From NCBI RefSeq assembly GCF_949282365.1, contig NZ_CASDOY010000003.1, positions 1 through 64,000 on the forward strand: a stretch of 64,000 bases of DNA, read 5' to 3'. Within the stretch, counting starts at the first letter, position 1. Every line of letters begins with the position of its first letter. This document shows, in pieces, positions 25,425 to 35,094 of this stretch. The translations under genes and the position numbers were made by a program. The stretch is from an uncultured Desulfovibrio sp. (GTDB taxonomy: Bacteria > Desulfobacterota > Desulfovibrionia > Desulfovibrionales > Desulfovibrionaceae). The notes below the pieces were generated by a model that made no database searches, was not told the DNA's origin, and worked only from the letters and a program-made list of their open reading frames with translations.

Positions 25425-26612
25425 CTATCTGACGGCGGGGCAGCTCACGGGCGTGCCCGGGGCCACTTCCAGAGCGGCCCGGTAGATGGCCAGGCCCTGT
25501 TCGAGATAGTTGCGCGCGCCGATGTAGCCGCCGGCGTCCACGATGCCGCGTTCCAGGGCGTGGAGGCCCGCGGCCACGTCGGCCCAGTCCACCCAGCCCA
25601 TGTGGCCGATGCGCACGATGCGGCCCTTGAGCTGGTCCTGCCCGCCGGCCATGCAGACGCCGTATCTTTCGGCGGCCAGGCGCAGCACTTCGTTGCCGTC
25701 CACGCCTTCGGGCAGCAGCACGCTGGTGATGCCCCAGGCGAAGTCATCGGCCGCCAGCAGTTGCAGGCCCATGGCTTGCACCGCGGCGCGGGTGAACAGG
25801 GTCAGGGCCCACTGCTTGCGGTAGACGGCATCCAGACCGTCGGCCAGCAGCATCTCCAGGCTCACGTCCAGGCCCACGATGAGGTTGACGGGCGTGGTGA
25901 AACGGGTCTGGTTCCTGAGCACGTTGTCGCGTTCGCGGCAGAGGTCGAAATAGAAGCAGCCGGTGCCGGTCTGCTCGGCCCTGGCCCAGGCGCGGGCGGA
26001 AAGGGCCAGCAGGGCCAGACCGGGGGGCAGCATCAGGCCCTTCTGGGAGCCGGTGAGCAGGCAGTCCACGCCCCACTGGTCCATGGGACAGGGGGAGAGG
26101 CTGACGCCGGAGATGCCGTCCACCACGCAGAGCACATCGCGCTTGCGGGTGACGGCGGCCACCTCGCGCACGGGATGGAGCACGCCGGTGGAGGTCTCGG
26201 ACATCTGGATCAGCACGCCGCGGATGCCGGGATCGGCGTCCAGGGCGGCGGCCACGTCCGCGGCCTTGACGGCCTGTCCCCAGGGGGCGGACAGCACGGT
26301 GCAGTCCAGGCCGCGGGAGCGGGCGATCTCCAGCCAGCGTTCGCCGAACTTGCCGGCCTCGGCCACCAGGACCTTCTCGCCGGGGGCGAAAAGGTTGTAG
26401 ACGGCGGCGGTCATGGCGCCGCTGCCGGAGCAGGAAAGGGGCAGGACAGGCTGCGTGGTGCCGAAAAGCTCGCGCAGATGGCCCTGTACGCGCTGCATGA
26501 TCTCCTTGAACTGGCTTTTGCGATGATGGATCATGTCTTGGGCCAGGGCAAGGCGGACTTCTTCGGGCAGGGGCGTGGGACCGGGAGTCAGGAGGCGTTT
26601 TTTGTTGAGCAT
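25425..26612 (-). CDS. PLP-dependent class V aminotransferase (alanine-glyoxylate / serine-pyruvate type)
   Basis: A 395-residue class V aminotransferase. The opening LLTPGPTPLPEEV and IHHRKSQFKEIM are typical, and TGSQKGLMLPPGLA near residue 195 carries the PLP-binding lysine. CVVDGISGVSLSPCPMD contains the cofactor aspartate. Substrate preference (alanine-glyoxylate, serine-pyruvate or a related pair) cannot be read from sequence. AAAGGA lies 8 bases upstream. It starts 21 bases after the rlmI stop. Confidence 0.92.
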   Translation of the reverse strand: MLNKKRLLTPGPTPLPEEVRLALAQDMIHHRKSQFKEIMQRVQGHLRELFGTTQPVLPLSCSGSGAMTAAVYNLFAPGEKVLVAEAGKFGERWLEIARSRGLDCTVLSAPWGQAVKAADVAAALDADPGIRGVLIQMSETSTGVLHPVREVAAVTRKRDVLCVVDGISGVSLSPCPMDQWGVDCLLTGSQKGLMLPPGLALLALSARAWARAEQTGTGCFYFDLCRERDNVLRNQTRFTTPVNLIVGLDVSLEMLLADGLDAVYRKQWALTLFTRAAVQAMGLQLLAADDFAWGITSVLLPEGVDGNEVLRLAAERYGVCMAGGQDQLKGRIVRIGHMGWVDWADVAAGLHALERGIVDAGGYIGARNYLEQGLAIYRAALEVAPGTPVSCPAVR

Positions 26613-26633
26613 GATGCGTCCTTTATGCGCCGC

Positions 26634-27827
26634 TTACGGCAGCAGATGCGCGATGAAACATTTGAGATAGGCGGTCTCGGGCATGGCGGCATGCACGGGA
26701 TGGTCCGCCCCCTGTCCGCCCGCATAGAGGATGCGGGCCTGCCACTTGCGGCGGGCAGCGGCCTGCTGCACGCAGGAGCGCAGCGACTCGGCGGGCAGGT
26801 GGTGTGAACAGGAACAGCTTACAAAGACGCCGCCCGGCGTCAAGAGCTGCATGGCCAGGGCGTTGATCTTGCGGTAGGCGGCCAGGCCCTGGGCAAGATC
26901 CTTGCGGCGCTTGATGAAGGCGGGCGGATCGAGGCAGATGAGCGAGAAGCGGCGGCCCTGGGCGTCCAGCTCGGCCAGACGCTCGAAGGCGTCGCCGCAC
27001 AGGCCTTCGACGGCCTTGTGGCGGGCCAGCTCCGGTGCGTTGCGGGCCGCGTTCTCTGTGGCCAGGGCCAGAGCCTGCGGCGAGGCGTCCAGGAAGGTCA
27101 CGGAGCGCGCCCCGGCCGCGGCGGCCGTGCCGCCGAAGCCCCCGGCGTAGCAGAAGATGTCCAGCACGTCGGCGCCCGCGGCATAGCGGGCGGCCTCGCG
27201 GCGGTTGCGGCGCTGGTCATAGAACCAGCCGGTCTTCTGGCCGCCCTGCAGGGGCGCGCGGAAGATGCAGCCGTTCTCCGGCACTTCCAGCACGTCGGGC
27301 ACGGGGCCCTCGCTCTGGTTCTCGCGGGGCAGGCCTTCCAGGGAGCGGGCGGCGATGTCGTTGTCCCAGAGGATGGAGCGGGGCCGCAGCAGCTCGTCCA
27401 GGACCTCGCGCAGTTCCTCCTTGTGCGCTTCCATGCCCCAGGTGCCCACCTGCACGGTGAGGTGGTCGCCGAAGCGGTCCATGACCAGACCGGGCAAAAG
27501 GTCGCCTTCGCCGTGGCAGAGGCGGTACCAGGGCTGGTTGTAGAGGCGCTGGCGCAGGCTCAGGGCGCTTTGCAGGCGCTGGCGCAAGAGGTCCGCGTCC
27601 AGGGGCAGGTCGGCCTTGCGGCTGTAGAGGCGGGCGCAGATGAGCGAATGCGGATTGACGAAGACGCTGCCCAGCACGGCCCCGCGCGCGTCGCGCAGGG
27701 TGGCGTTCTCGCCGGGCTCGAAGCCGGGCAGGGGACTTTTGTCGCTGTCTATCTCGTTGCTGAAAATCCACAGGTGGCCGGCGCGGATACGGCGGTCTTC
27801 CCCTTTTTTCAGCCAAAGTGTCTTCAT
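26634..27827 (-). CDS. rlmI: Class I SAM-dependent rRNA (cytosine-C5) methyltransferase, RlmI family
   Basis: A 397-residue RlmI-type enzyme; the E. coli member makes m5C1962 in 23S rRNA. An N-terminal PUA-like domain (HLWIFSNEIDSDK), a middle EEHEC-like domain, then a Rossmann methyltransferase: GQKTGWFYDQRRNR near residue 215, DIFCYAGGFGGTAAAAGA, CLDPPAFIKRRKDLAQG, and the catalytic-region CSCSHHL. The start at 27827 has GGGAG 6 bases upstream. It is the first gene of the six-gene run rlmI, aminotransferase, DUF1844, argC, hypD, hypE. Confidence 0.92.
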   Translation of the reverse strand: MKTLWLKKGEDRRIRAGHLWIFSNEIDSDKSPLPGFEPGENATLRDARGAVLGSVFVNPHSLICARLYSRKADLPLDADLLRQRLQSALSLRQRLYNQPWYRLCHGEGDLLPGLVMDRFGDHLTVQVGTWGMEAHKEELREVLDELLRPRSILWDNDIAARSLEGLPRENQSEGPVPDVLEVPENGCIFRAPLQGGQKTGWFYDQRRNRREAARYAAGADVLDIFCYAGGFGGTAAAAGARSVTFLDASPQALALATENAARNAPELARHKAVEGLCGDAFERLAELDAQGRRFSLICLDPPAFIKRRKDLAQGLAAYRKINALAMQLLTPGGVFVSCSCSHHLPAESLRSCVQQAAARRKWQARILYAGGQGADHPVHAAMPETAYLKCFIAHLLP

Positions 27828-28003
27828 GATGACTCCCGATGGGCAAAATGTCCGGCAGGGCGCACAGACAGGCCCTGTCCGCTGCCGCACAGCTGACTAT
27901 GGCTGAAAAAAGGATTTTTCGCCAGCACCATGATGCCCCGTGCCCTGCGGGACGGCGGTGCCTTGTCTGTTGCCGGATGTCCGGCGCCGCCTGCCGCTGG
28001 TAC

Positions 28004-28036
28004 GAAAAAAGGAACGCTCCCCGAAGGGAGCGTTCC
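28004..28036 (-). terminator. Intrinsic terminator
   Basis: On the minus strand GGAACGCTCCC-TTCG-GGGAGCGTTCC, an 11-bp perfect stem with a stable TTCG loop, followed by TTTTTTCG. It ends transcription of the gene at 28079. Confidence 0.9.
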
Positions 28037-28078
28037 TGTCAGTCTGGGCCGGGCGGCGGCGTTCCGGCCGGTCAGGGC

Positions 28079-29626
28079 CTATTGGGCCGAAAGGGCCTTC
28101 ATCTGCTCCACCAGGGACTTTTCGCCGGGCGTCGCGGTGAAGACCAGCGCGCGGCCCAGGGCGGCGGCATCGAGGAACTGGAGCCAGGGGATGCGCCGGG
28201 CCGGATCCTCGCTGCGGATGGACAGGGTGCCGGGCTGGTTCAGGAAGGTCTGGATGGCTTGCGCATCCTTGAGGTCGCCGAAGTCCTTGCTGAGGGAGGC
28301 GCCCAGCAGGGGCATCATGGTCGCCATGGCCTCGGGACGGGGGTCGATATTGTAGGCCAGGACAGCCGTCAGGCCGTGGTCGTGCAGGTCCAGCGACAGG
28401 TCGGAGAGGGCGGCGTCGAACATGTTGGGATCGTCGCAGAAGAAGTTGTAGGCGTAGTCCAGATCGGCCAGGCCTTCCAGACGCAGCCGGCCCGTCTGGC
28501 GATAGTGGTCACCGCCGGGTTCTCCGGTCTTTTCGATGTTCTCATCCTGCAGGTGCAGGACCAGACGATCCTTGCCCGGGATGCGGACCAGACTGCTGAA
28601 GGTCTTCGCGGGCAGTTCGCAGGACAGCTTGCTTTTGAAATGATGGGGCGCGATCCCCAGCCAGTCGAAGCTCATCTCGCTGAGATGGAACAGGCTCGCG
28701 TCCTTTCCGGGCAGATCGATGACGTCGATGTCCTTGATCTGCAGCGAGCCGAAGGGGGGCTTGCCCGTCTGCTTGCCGGTGGCATCCTTCTGCGGCCGTA
28801 CCAGCGTCAGGAACAGGTCTTCGAGGGAGCTCTGGAATTCCTCCTCGCTGATCCTGCCGGCATCGGCACTCCGGGTCAGTTCGAGGAAGCGCTTGAACCA
28901 GTCGCCATCAGGCAGGAAAAGGTCCCGGATCTCCAGGGAGCCCATGGTGAAGCCGAACTCGGGCTCGAAGTCGAACACGGAGTCGTCGAACACCAGGCGC
29001 TTCCAGTTGCGCCGGTCCACGCCCTCGATGCTGACCCTGGCGACGGTGAGCAGCTTCTTGTCCTGGCCCTTGCGGTCCTTCTCATAGACGCTGGCGGGCC
29101 CGTAGGTGATCTTTTTCGCGATGATGGCCAGCATGACCTCATCGCCGGGCACTTTCTCCCTGTTCAGCAGACGCTTGAGCACGCCGGCATCCAGGGCCAC
29201 CGAGCCCAGGCTGATGGCTTCTGTCTTGCAGGTCATGGACTCTCCCGGTATCAGGGCACGCTGGGTGAGATCGCGGCCCTCGGCGCTGGTGATCAGGGTG
29301 ACGTCACCCGAGGCAGGCAGGAAGGTGTCGCGCAGGGCGGGCACACAGGCCAGGACGAAGCGGGGGCTGACGTTCAGGGAGAGTTCCTTCATGTCCAGAT
29401 TGAATGTCTGTTTGTCGGAGAAGCGGAGATTGCCGAGCTTCAGATTGAAGGTCAGGGGATTGACCTCCACCGTATCCACGCTGCAGACGCCGGCATTGGA
29501 ACCGGCACGGTGCAGGGCGTCCCGGACAGCCTGTTCCATCAGGGGCTTGCTGGCGTACAGGCCGCCCGCGGCGGCAAGGATACAGATGATGAGCACGGCC
29601 ACAAGGATCTTAGCTGTTTTCGACAT
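28079..29626 (-). CDS. Membrane-anchored protein of unknown function (AsmA/DUF748-like)
   Basis: A 515-residue protein. One N-terminal hydrophobic segment (residues about 6-26, ILVAVLIICILAAAGGLY) is followed by a long beta-rich periplasmic part. The beginning, with TVEVNPLTFNLKLGNLRFSD, resembles the repeating beta groove of AsmA/DUF748 envelope proteins, which bridge membranes or affect outer-membrane composition. That link is weak and made by eye. GAGGA lies 7 bases before the start at 29626. It is a single gene between two intrinsic terminators. Confidence 0.7.
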   Translation of the reverse strand: MSKTAKILVAVLIICILAAAGGLYASKPLMEQAVRDALHRAGSNAGVCSVDTVEVNPLTFNLKLGNLRFSDKQTFNLDMKELSLNVSPRFVLACVPALRDTFLPASGDVTLITSAEGRDLTQRALIPGESMTCKTEAISLGSVALDAGVLKRLLNREKVPGDEVMLAIIAKKITYGPASVYEKDRKGQDKKLLTVARVSIEGVDRRNWKRLVFDDSVFDFEPEFGFTMGSLEIRDLFLPDGDWFKRFLELTRSADAGRISEEEFQSSLEDLFLTLVRPQKDATGKQTGKPPFGSLQIKDIDVIDLPGKDASLFHLSEMSFDWLGIAPHHFKSKLSCELPAKTFSSLVRIPGKDRLVLHLQDENIEKTGEPGGDHYRQTGRLRLEGLADLDYAYNFFCDDPNMFDAALSDLSLDLHDHGLTAVLAYNIDPRPEAMATMMPLLGASLSKDFGDLKDAQAIQTFLNQPGTLSIRSEDPARRIPWLQFLDAAALGRALVFTATPGEKSLVEQMKALSAQ

Positions 29627-29732
29627 GGCATTTCCTCGGCAAATGATTGGGATGGCCCCGGCAGGAGCCCTGACAAAATAGCCGGGCTCCGGCCGCTTGT
29701 ACAGAAAAAACATCCGCCCAGGCGGACGAAGG

Positions 29733-29763
29733 AAAACGCCGCGGCCCGGGGGCCGCGGCGTTC
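29733..29763 (-). terminator. Intrinsic terminator of the nad operon
   Basis: On the minus strand AACGCCGCGGCCC and GGGCCGCGGCGTT form a 13-bp stem followed by TTCC/TTCG. It lies 21 bases after the nadB stop. Confidence 0.8.
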
Positions 29764-29783
29764 TGCATGATGCGGGGGAGGAC

Positions 29784-31382
29784 CTAGTCCACGCGGTGGT
29801 GGCAGCCGATGCTGTTCTTGTTGCGCATGGCGGCCTGGGTGATGACGTAGGCCGTCTGCGAGCCGTGGAAAAGATCCACCAGCGGCTTGGAGATGCGCGT
29901 GCCCTTGTAGAAGTCATGGATATGGCGCACCAGGTCGCGCAGGTCCTCGAAGGCCCGGCGCAGACGCGCCGTGGAACGCGAGATGCCCACATAGTTCCAC
30001 ATGGTGTTGCGGATATTGGCCCAGTCCTGGGCCACCAGGGCCGGGTCGTCATGGTGCTCGTTGCCTTCATGCCGCCAGTCCGGGATGGCGGCCGCCAGCC
30101 CGCGGGGGATGGCCTCGCGGCCGGAGGCCGTGACGCGCGCCAGATGCTGGCCGCAGCTCTGGCCCCAGACGGCCGCTTCCAGCAGGGAGGTGCTGGCCAG
30201 ACGGTTGGCCCCGTGCAGGCCGGTGCAGGCGCATTCGCCGATGGCGTACAGGCCGGGCATGGAGGTGCGGCCGAAGGTATCGGTGAGGATGCCGCCGCAG
30301 AAATAATGGGCCGCCGGCACCACGGGGATGGGTTCCTTGCGGATGTCGATGCCGATCTCCAGGCACTGGTTGAAGACCGTGGGGAAGCGCGTGGGCAGGT
30401 CCTGCTTGACGCCGCTCACGTCCAGATACAGGCAGGGCACGCCGCGGCGCAGCATCTCTTCCACCATGGCCTGGGCCACCACGTCGCGCGGGGCCAGGTC
30501 GCCGCGCTTGTCGTGGCGCAGCATGAAGGCTTCGCCCTTGTCGTCCAGCAGGCGGGCGCCTTCGCCGCGCATGGCCTCGGTGATGAGCGGGCGGCGGTAG
30601 CTGCGCTCCTCATACAGGGCCGTGGGGTGGAACTGCATGAACTCCAGGTTGGCCAGCTCCACACCGGCGCGGAAAGCCATGGAGATGCCCGCGCCCACAC
30701 AGCCGGGGGAGTTGGTGGAATGCAGGAAGACCTGCCCCACGCCGCCGGTGGCCAGGACGGTCCAGTCGGCCAGGATGGTCTCGGGCTCGCCGGTCTCGGC
30801 ATTGAGCACATAGGCCCCCAGGCAGCGGTTGCTGACGCCGTAGCGGTACTGGGAGTTCTTGGCGTGGTGGTGGGTGGTCAGCAGGTCGATGGCCGAATGG
30901 TTGTGCAGACAGGTGATGCGCGGGTGGATCCTGACCTGGGCGGCCAGACCGTCCATGAGGGCGCGGCCGGAATAGTCGGCCTTGTGCAGGATGCGGTGGG
31001 CGCCGTGGCCCCCTTCGCGGGTCAGGTTGTAGCTGCCGTCCTCGTTGCGGTCGAATTCCACCCGGGCGCGCTCGATGAGCATGCTGTCCACACAGTCCGG
31101 GCCCTGGCGGCAGAGGAAGCGCACGGCACGGTTGTTGTTGTAGCGGTGCCCGGCCACCAGGATGTCATGCTCCAGGGCGCGGGATTCCGCGTCGCGGGGG
31201 GTGTCGGCGGCCTTGTAGATGATGCCGCCCTGGGCCAGGGGGGTGTTGCCGTCGTCCAGATCGGGCCCGGCGTTGATGAGCAGGACATCACGCCCGGCAT
31301 CCGCCAGCGTGAGGGCGGCAGTACATCCGGCGATGCCGGAACCTATGATCAGGATGGTCACATGACGACGCGTCGAGCTCAT
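29784..31382 (-). CDS. nadB: L-aspartate oxidase
   Basis: A 532-residue FAD enzyme that oxidises L-aspartate to iminoaspartate for quinolinate synthesis. The N-terminal FAD fold (IIGSGIAGCTAALTLADAGRDVLLI), EFMQFHPTALYEE and the C-terminal GLYAIGECACTGLHGANRLAS are diagnostic of the family. In anaerobes fumarate serves as the electron acceptor. AAAGGAG precedes the start. It is the last gene of nadC-nadA-nadB, 21 bases after nadA. Confidence 0.96.
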   Translation of the reverse strand: MSSTRRHVTILIIGSGIAGCTAALTLADAGRDVLLINAGPDLDDGNTPLAQGGIIYKAADTPRDAESRALEHDILVAGHRYNNNRAVRFLCRQGPDCVDSMLIERARVEFDRNEDGSYNLTREGGHGAHRILHKADYSGRALMDGLAAQVRIHPRITCLHNHSAIDLLTTHHHAKNSQYRYGVSNRCLGAYVLNAETGEPETILADWTVLATGGVGQVFLHSTNSPGCVGAGISMAFRAGVELANLEFMQFHPTALYEERSYRRPLITEAMRGEGARLLDDKGEAFMLRHDKRGDLAPRDVVAQAMVEEMLRRGVPCLYLDVSGVKQDLPTRFPTVFNQCLEIGIDIRKEPIPVVPAAHYFCGGILTDTFGRTSMPGLYAIGECACTGLHGANRLASTSLLEAAVWGQSCGQHLARVTASGREAIPRGLAAAIPDWRHEGNEHHDDPALVAQDWANIRNTMWNYVGISRSTARLRRAFEDLRDLVRHIHDFYKGTRISKPLVDLFHGSQTAYVITQAAMRNKNSIGCHHRVD

Positions 31383-31403
31383 CTCAACTCCTTTTGTCTC
31401 GCG

Positions 31404-32477
31404 CTAGCGCTGGGCCGCGCATACCTGGAGCATGCGGGTCAGGGATGCCCGTGCGGGCGCCCGCTGCTCATCCTGCAGCGTCATGGTCCGGGCCGTGCCG
31501 GCAGCGACGCTTTGCAGACATGCCAGCAGGTTCGCCTCGGTGACCTTGGCCATATCCGGGCAGATGGCGGGCGCCAGCGGCTCGATGCGGCAGTGCCCGT
31601 CAAAGCGGTCACGCAGGCGGTGGACAAGATTGGTCTCCGTGCCGATGATCAGGGGGCCGCTTTTCGCGGCGGCGGCCTTTTCGGCTTCCCTGATGAGATA
31701 GGAGGTGGAGCCCGCGCCGTCGCAGAGCCTTATGAGCTCGGGACGGCATTCGGGATGGGCCAGCACGCGGCAGCCGGGATGGGCCGTACGGGCGGCCTGC
31801 ACGCTTTCGGGGCGCAGGCGGCCGTGGATGGCGCAGCAGCCCGGCCAGAGCAGCAGGCGGCGGCAGGCGGCGGCGCTGCCGGGCAGGCGTTCGCTGCCGG
31901 CCAGGCCCTTTTTCCCGCCCAGGCGCAGCACATGCCAGTCATCGGGGCCCAGGCCCAGCTGCAGGCCGGTGTTGCGGCCCAGATGCTTGTCGGGCATGAA
32001 GAGCACCGCCCCGTCGGGCCCGGCTTCTTCCAGGGCCCAGGCCAGCATGGTGCGGGCATTGGCCGAGGTGCAGACCGCGCCGCCGAACTCGCCCACCACG
32101 GCCTTGAGGGCCAGCGTGGTGTTCACATAGGCCAGGGGCACGATCTTGCGGCCCGCGGCCTGCAGCTGCAGCAGCACGGTACGGGCCAGGGCGGCCGGCG
32201 TCATAAGCGACATCATGCAGTTGGCGTCCCAGGCGGGCATGTGCACGCTCTGGCCGGGCTTGGCCAGCAGGGCCGCGGATTCGCCCATGAAGTAAACGCC
32301 GCAGAACACGATGTGCGCGGCGTCGATGCCCTCGATGCGGCGGGCCAGTTCCAGGGAGTCCCCGGTCACGTCACAGTGGCGGACCACGTCGTCATGCTGG
32401 TAATGATGCCCCATGATGCACAGGCGGTCGCCCAGTTGCTGCTTGATGGCGGTGATGGCGTCGGAGAAATGAGACAT
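31404..32477 (-). CDS. nadA: Quinolinate synthase A
   Basis: A 357-residue [4Fe-4S] enzyme condensing iminoaspartate and dihydroxyacetone phosphate to quinolinate. MGHHYQHDDVV near residue 22, the cluster-cysteine regions DANCMMSLMT, WPGCCAIHGR and PAICPDMAKVT, and IIGTETNLVHRL fit the family. AAGGAT lies 5 bases upstream. It sits between nadC (24-base gap) and nadB (21-base gap), so the three enzymes of the de novo NAD route up to nicotinate mononucleotide form one operon. Confidence 0.95.
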   Translation of the reverse strand: MSHFSDAITAIKQQLGDRLCIMGHHYQHDDVVRHCDVTGDSLELARRIEGIDAAHIVFCGVYFMGESAALLAKPGQSVHMPAWDANCMMSLMTPAALARTVLLQLQAAGRKIVPLAYVNTTLALKAVVGEFGGAVCTSANARTMLAWALEEAGPDGAVLFMPDKHLGRNTGLQLGLGPDDWHVLRLGGKKGLAGSERLPGSAAACRRLLLWPGCCAIHGRLRPESVQAARTAHPGCRVLAHPECRPELIRLCDGAGSTSYLIREAEKAAAAKSGPLIIGTETNLVHRLRDRFDGHCRIEPLAPAICPDMAKVTEANLLACLQSVAAGTARTMTLQDEQRAPARASLTRMLQVCAAQR

Positions 32478-32501
32478 GGTATCCTTCGGGGTTGGGGATG
32501 A

Positions 32502-33374
32502 TCAGGCGTTGGCCAGGGTCATGCTGAAATCGGCAGCCACGGCGGAGTGGGTCAGGCGGCCCACGGAAATGAAGTCGGGACGGCGGGGGCCGGTCAGGGC
32601 GATGGCACGGATGGTCTCCAGGGTCACGCCGCCGCTGACCTCGGCCTCGATGGCGGCCGGGACCAGGGCCAGGGCCTGGCCCAGCAGGGGCGCGCCCATA
32701 TTGTCCATCATGATGCGGTCGGCGCGGGCCGCCACGGCCTCGCGCACATGCTCCAGGGTGCGGCACTCCACCTCGATGGGCGGGCAGGGAGTGTATCTTT
32801 CGCGCAGACGGGCCACGGCGCGGGTGATGGAACCGGCCGCGTCGATGTGGTTGTCCTTGAGCATGAGCATCTCCGTCAGGTCCTTGCGGTGGTTGCAGCC
32901 ACCGCCGGCCTGGACGGCGTATTTTTCGGGCCAGCGCAGGCCGGGCGTGGTCTTGCGGGTGTCCAGCAGGCGCACGCCCGTGCCTTCCAGCTCGTGCACA
33001 TAGCGCGCCGTCAGGTTGGCGATGCCCGAAAGATGGGTGATGAAGTTGAGGATGACCCTTTCGGCCTTGAGCAGGACGATGGCCGGTCCTTCCATGCGGG
33101 CGACCTCGGTCATGGCCCGGACGGCGGAGGCTTCCTCCACCAGCAGTCCCACCCGGGGCTGCGCGCCCATGGCCGCGAAGACCTCATGGATGACGGGCAG
33201 GCCCACGACACGGGTATCTTCCTTGGCGCGGATGACGGCGCGCATGGGGGCGTCCGCGGCGAACAGGCCTTCGGCCGTCAGGTCGGGGCCGTCCTCGTCC
33301 AGGGCCAGATCGATGGCGCGGCGCAGCCAGCGCCGGCCCTCATCGGAAAAAAACGTACTCCAGGGGGTGAACAT
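32502..33374 (-). CDS. nadC: Nicotinate-nucleotide pyrophosphorylase (carboxylating)
   Basis: A 290-residue quinolinate phosphoribosyltransferase. Visible blocks: LDTRKTTPGLRWPEKYAVQAGGGCNHR near residue 132 (substrate and PRPP site; key residues R, K, H), MLKDNHID, and EVECRTLEHVREAV with the C-terminal SVGRLTHS. The start is uncertain: I used 33374, which gives the usual family length. ATGs at 33401 and 33434 are in frame, and none of the three has a clear ribosome binding site. It is the first gene of the nadCAB operon. Confidence 0.93.
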   Translation of the reverse strand: MFTPWSTFFSDEGRRWLRRAIDLALDEDGPDLTAEGLFAADAPMRAVIRAKEDTRVVGLPVIHEVFAAMGAQPRVGLLVEEASAVRAMTEVARMEGPAIVLLKAERVILNFITHLSGIANLTARYVHELEGTGVRLLDTRKTTPGLRWPEKYAVQAGGGCNHRKDLTEMLMLKDNHIDAAGSITRAVARLRERYTPCPPIEVECRTLEHVREAVAARADRIMMDNMGAPLLGQALALVPAAIEAEVSGGVTLETIRAIALTGPRRPDFISVGRLTHSAVAADFSMTLANA

Positions 33375-33502
33375 TCTTCTTGTCCCGTCTATGGTGTGCA
33401 TGGTAAGCCCAGCGCAGAAGCGCGGTATGGTCATAGTGATAAATGGCCCGTTGGGGCGCGTCAAGTTTGGGAGCTTTTTCACAACGATGCCGCAGAAAAG
33501 CA

Positions 33503-33531
33503 TTCTGTTTGCCGCGATTCTGCGCTATACT
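33503..33531 (+). promoter_or_regulatory. Possible promoter of mgtE
   Basis: A good -10 box TATACT (33526-33531) with a weak -35 TTCTGT at 17-base spacing. The predicted leader of about 130 bases is GC-rich; I see no match to the M-box or ykkC-type riboswitches. Confidence 0.4.
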
Positions 33532-33669
33532 GCCGCCGTATTGTGGGGGAAGCCCGCGGGACAGGCCGGGGAGCGGCCCCGCACGCGCAGCAGCGGGGCG
33601 GGTGGCCGGCAGGGACCAGACGGACAGTCTGCTGGCCCCGCACGCGTACAGACGAGGGAGCTTGTTGCC

Positions 33670-35061
33670 ATGAATGAAGAAGAAAAGATCGTGTCGCAGG
33701 CCGGGAACGGACAGCCGCAGGGCGCGGTCCCGCTCCCCGATGATGACGGGCATGGCATCAGCATCCCGGAGGCCTGTCGTGACGCGGGGGACGAGGCCGA
33801 GTTCGTCCACCCGGCCGACCTGGCCGACCATCTGGAGAACCTGAGCCTGGAAAAGCAGGTCTGTGCCCTGCGTCACATGCCCACGGAGGATGCCGCCGAG
33901 GCCCTGGCCGAACTGGAAGGCAGCGTGGCCGTGGACGTGCTGGAAAACCTGGACGCCGACGTGGCCGCCCAGATCATCGCCGAGATGGAGCCCGACGACG
34001 CCGCCGACGTGCTGGACGAGCTGGACGAGGAGCATCGTGATGTCCTGCTGGGCAAGCTGACGCGCGAAGATTCCGAAGAACTGCGCAACCTGCTGAACTT
34101 CGACCCCGACTCCGCCGCCGGTGTCATGAACACCGAGCTCATCCTGCTGGAAGAGAACATGACGGCCGACGAGGCCATCGGCCACATCCGCAGCGAGATG
34201 GAGGACAAGGAGAGCCCCTACTACGCCTATGTGGTGGACAGGAACGACAAGCTGGTGGGCGTGCTTTCGCTGCGCGACCTGATGCTGGCCCGTCCCGGGA
34301 CCATCGTGGGCGACGCCGTGGCGGGGCAGAGCGTTGTCTCCGTGCCGTATGACATGGACAAGGGCGAGGTGGCCAACCTGCTTTCGCACTACAATTATCT
34401 GGCCATGCCCGTGGTGGATTACGAAGGCCACATCATGGGCGTGGTGACCTATGACGATATCATGGACATCATGCACGAGGAGGCCAGCGCCGACATGCTG
34501 GGCATGGTGGGTGCCGACCCCGAAGAAAGCGTGGACACGCCCTGGAAGGAGAGCGTGCGCAAGCGCCTGCCCTGGCTGGTGGTGAACATGGTCAATTCGG
34601 CGCTTTCGGCGTCGGTGGTCTACATGTTCGAAGGCTCCATCGCCCAGATGGCCGCCCTGGCCGTGCTCATGCCCATGGTGGCCAATCAGGCCGGCAATAC
34701 CGGCCAGCAGGCCCTGGCCGTCATGATCCGCCAGCTGGCCACGGACCGCTTCGAGACCAAGAAGGCCTGGATGGCCGTGCTGCGCGAGGCCAAGATCGGC
34801 CTGGTCACCGGCCTGTTCATGGCCATACTGGCGCTTTGCGGGGCCTGGGGCTTCACAGGCAACCCGCTGGTGGGTATGGTCATGGCCGGCGCGCTGTTGT
34901 GCGACATGATGCTGGGCGCGGTGGCCGGCGGCTCCATCCCCCTCATCTTCCGGGCCCTGGGGCGCGACCCGGCCCAGGCCTCCAGCATCTTTTTGACCAC
35001 CATCACCGACGGCGCGGGTTTCTTCATCTTCCTCGGACTGGCCACCATGTTCCTGTTCTAG
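33670..35061 (+). CDS. mgtE: Magnesium transporter MgtE
   Basis: A 463-residue Mg2+ channel. An acidic N-terminal helical domain (DADVAAQIIAEMEPDDAADVLDEL) and a CBS pair (YYAYVVDRNDKLVGVLSLRDLM and the following VVDYEGHIMGVVTYDDIMDI) form the Mg2+ sensor. Five membrane segments follow from about residue 300, with PMVANQAGNTGQQALAV as the pore-helix signature. AGGGAG is about 10 bases before the ATG at 33670. The N terminus carries about 40 extra residues before the domain. The NarL-type regulator follows after 33 bases. Confidence 0.95.
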   Translation: MNEEEKIVSQAGNGQPQGAVPLPDDDGHGISIPEACRDAGDEAEFVHPADLADHLENLSLEKQVCALRHMPTEDAAEALAELEGSVAVDVLENLDADVAAQIIAEMEPDDAADVLDELDEEHRDVLLGKLTREDSEELRNLLNFDPDSAAGVMNTELILLEENMTADEAIGHIRSEMEDKESPYYAYVVDRNDKLVGVLSLRDLMLARPGTIVGDAVAGQSVVSVPYDMDKGEVANLLSHYNYLAMPVVDYEGHIMGVVTYDDIMDIMHEEASADMLGMVGADPEESVDTPWKESVRKRLPWLVVNMVNSALSASVVYMFEGSIAQMAALAVLMPMVANQAGNTGQQALAVMIRQLATDRFETKKAWMAVLREAKIGLVTGLFMAILALCGAWGFTGNPLVGMVMAGALLCDMMLGAVAGGSIPLIFRALGRDPAQASSIFLTTITDGAGFFIFLGLATMFLF

Positions 35062-35094
35062 GCCCGTCCGCATACGACGCAAAGGCAGGTAGCC

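Noticed and set aside
33532..33669. Magnesium riboswitch ahead of mgtE
   Set aside because: The GC-rich leader shows no M-box landmarks that I could recognise.
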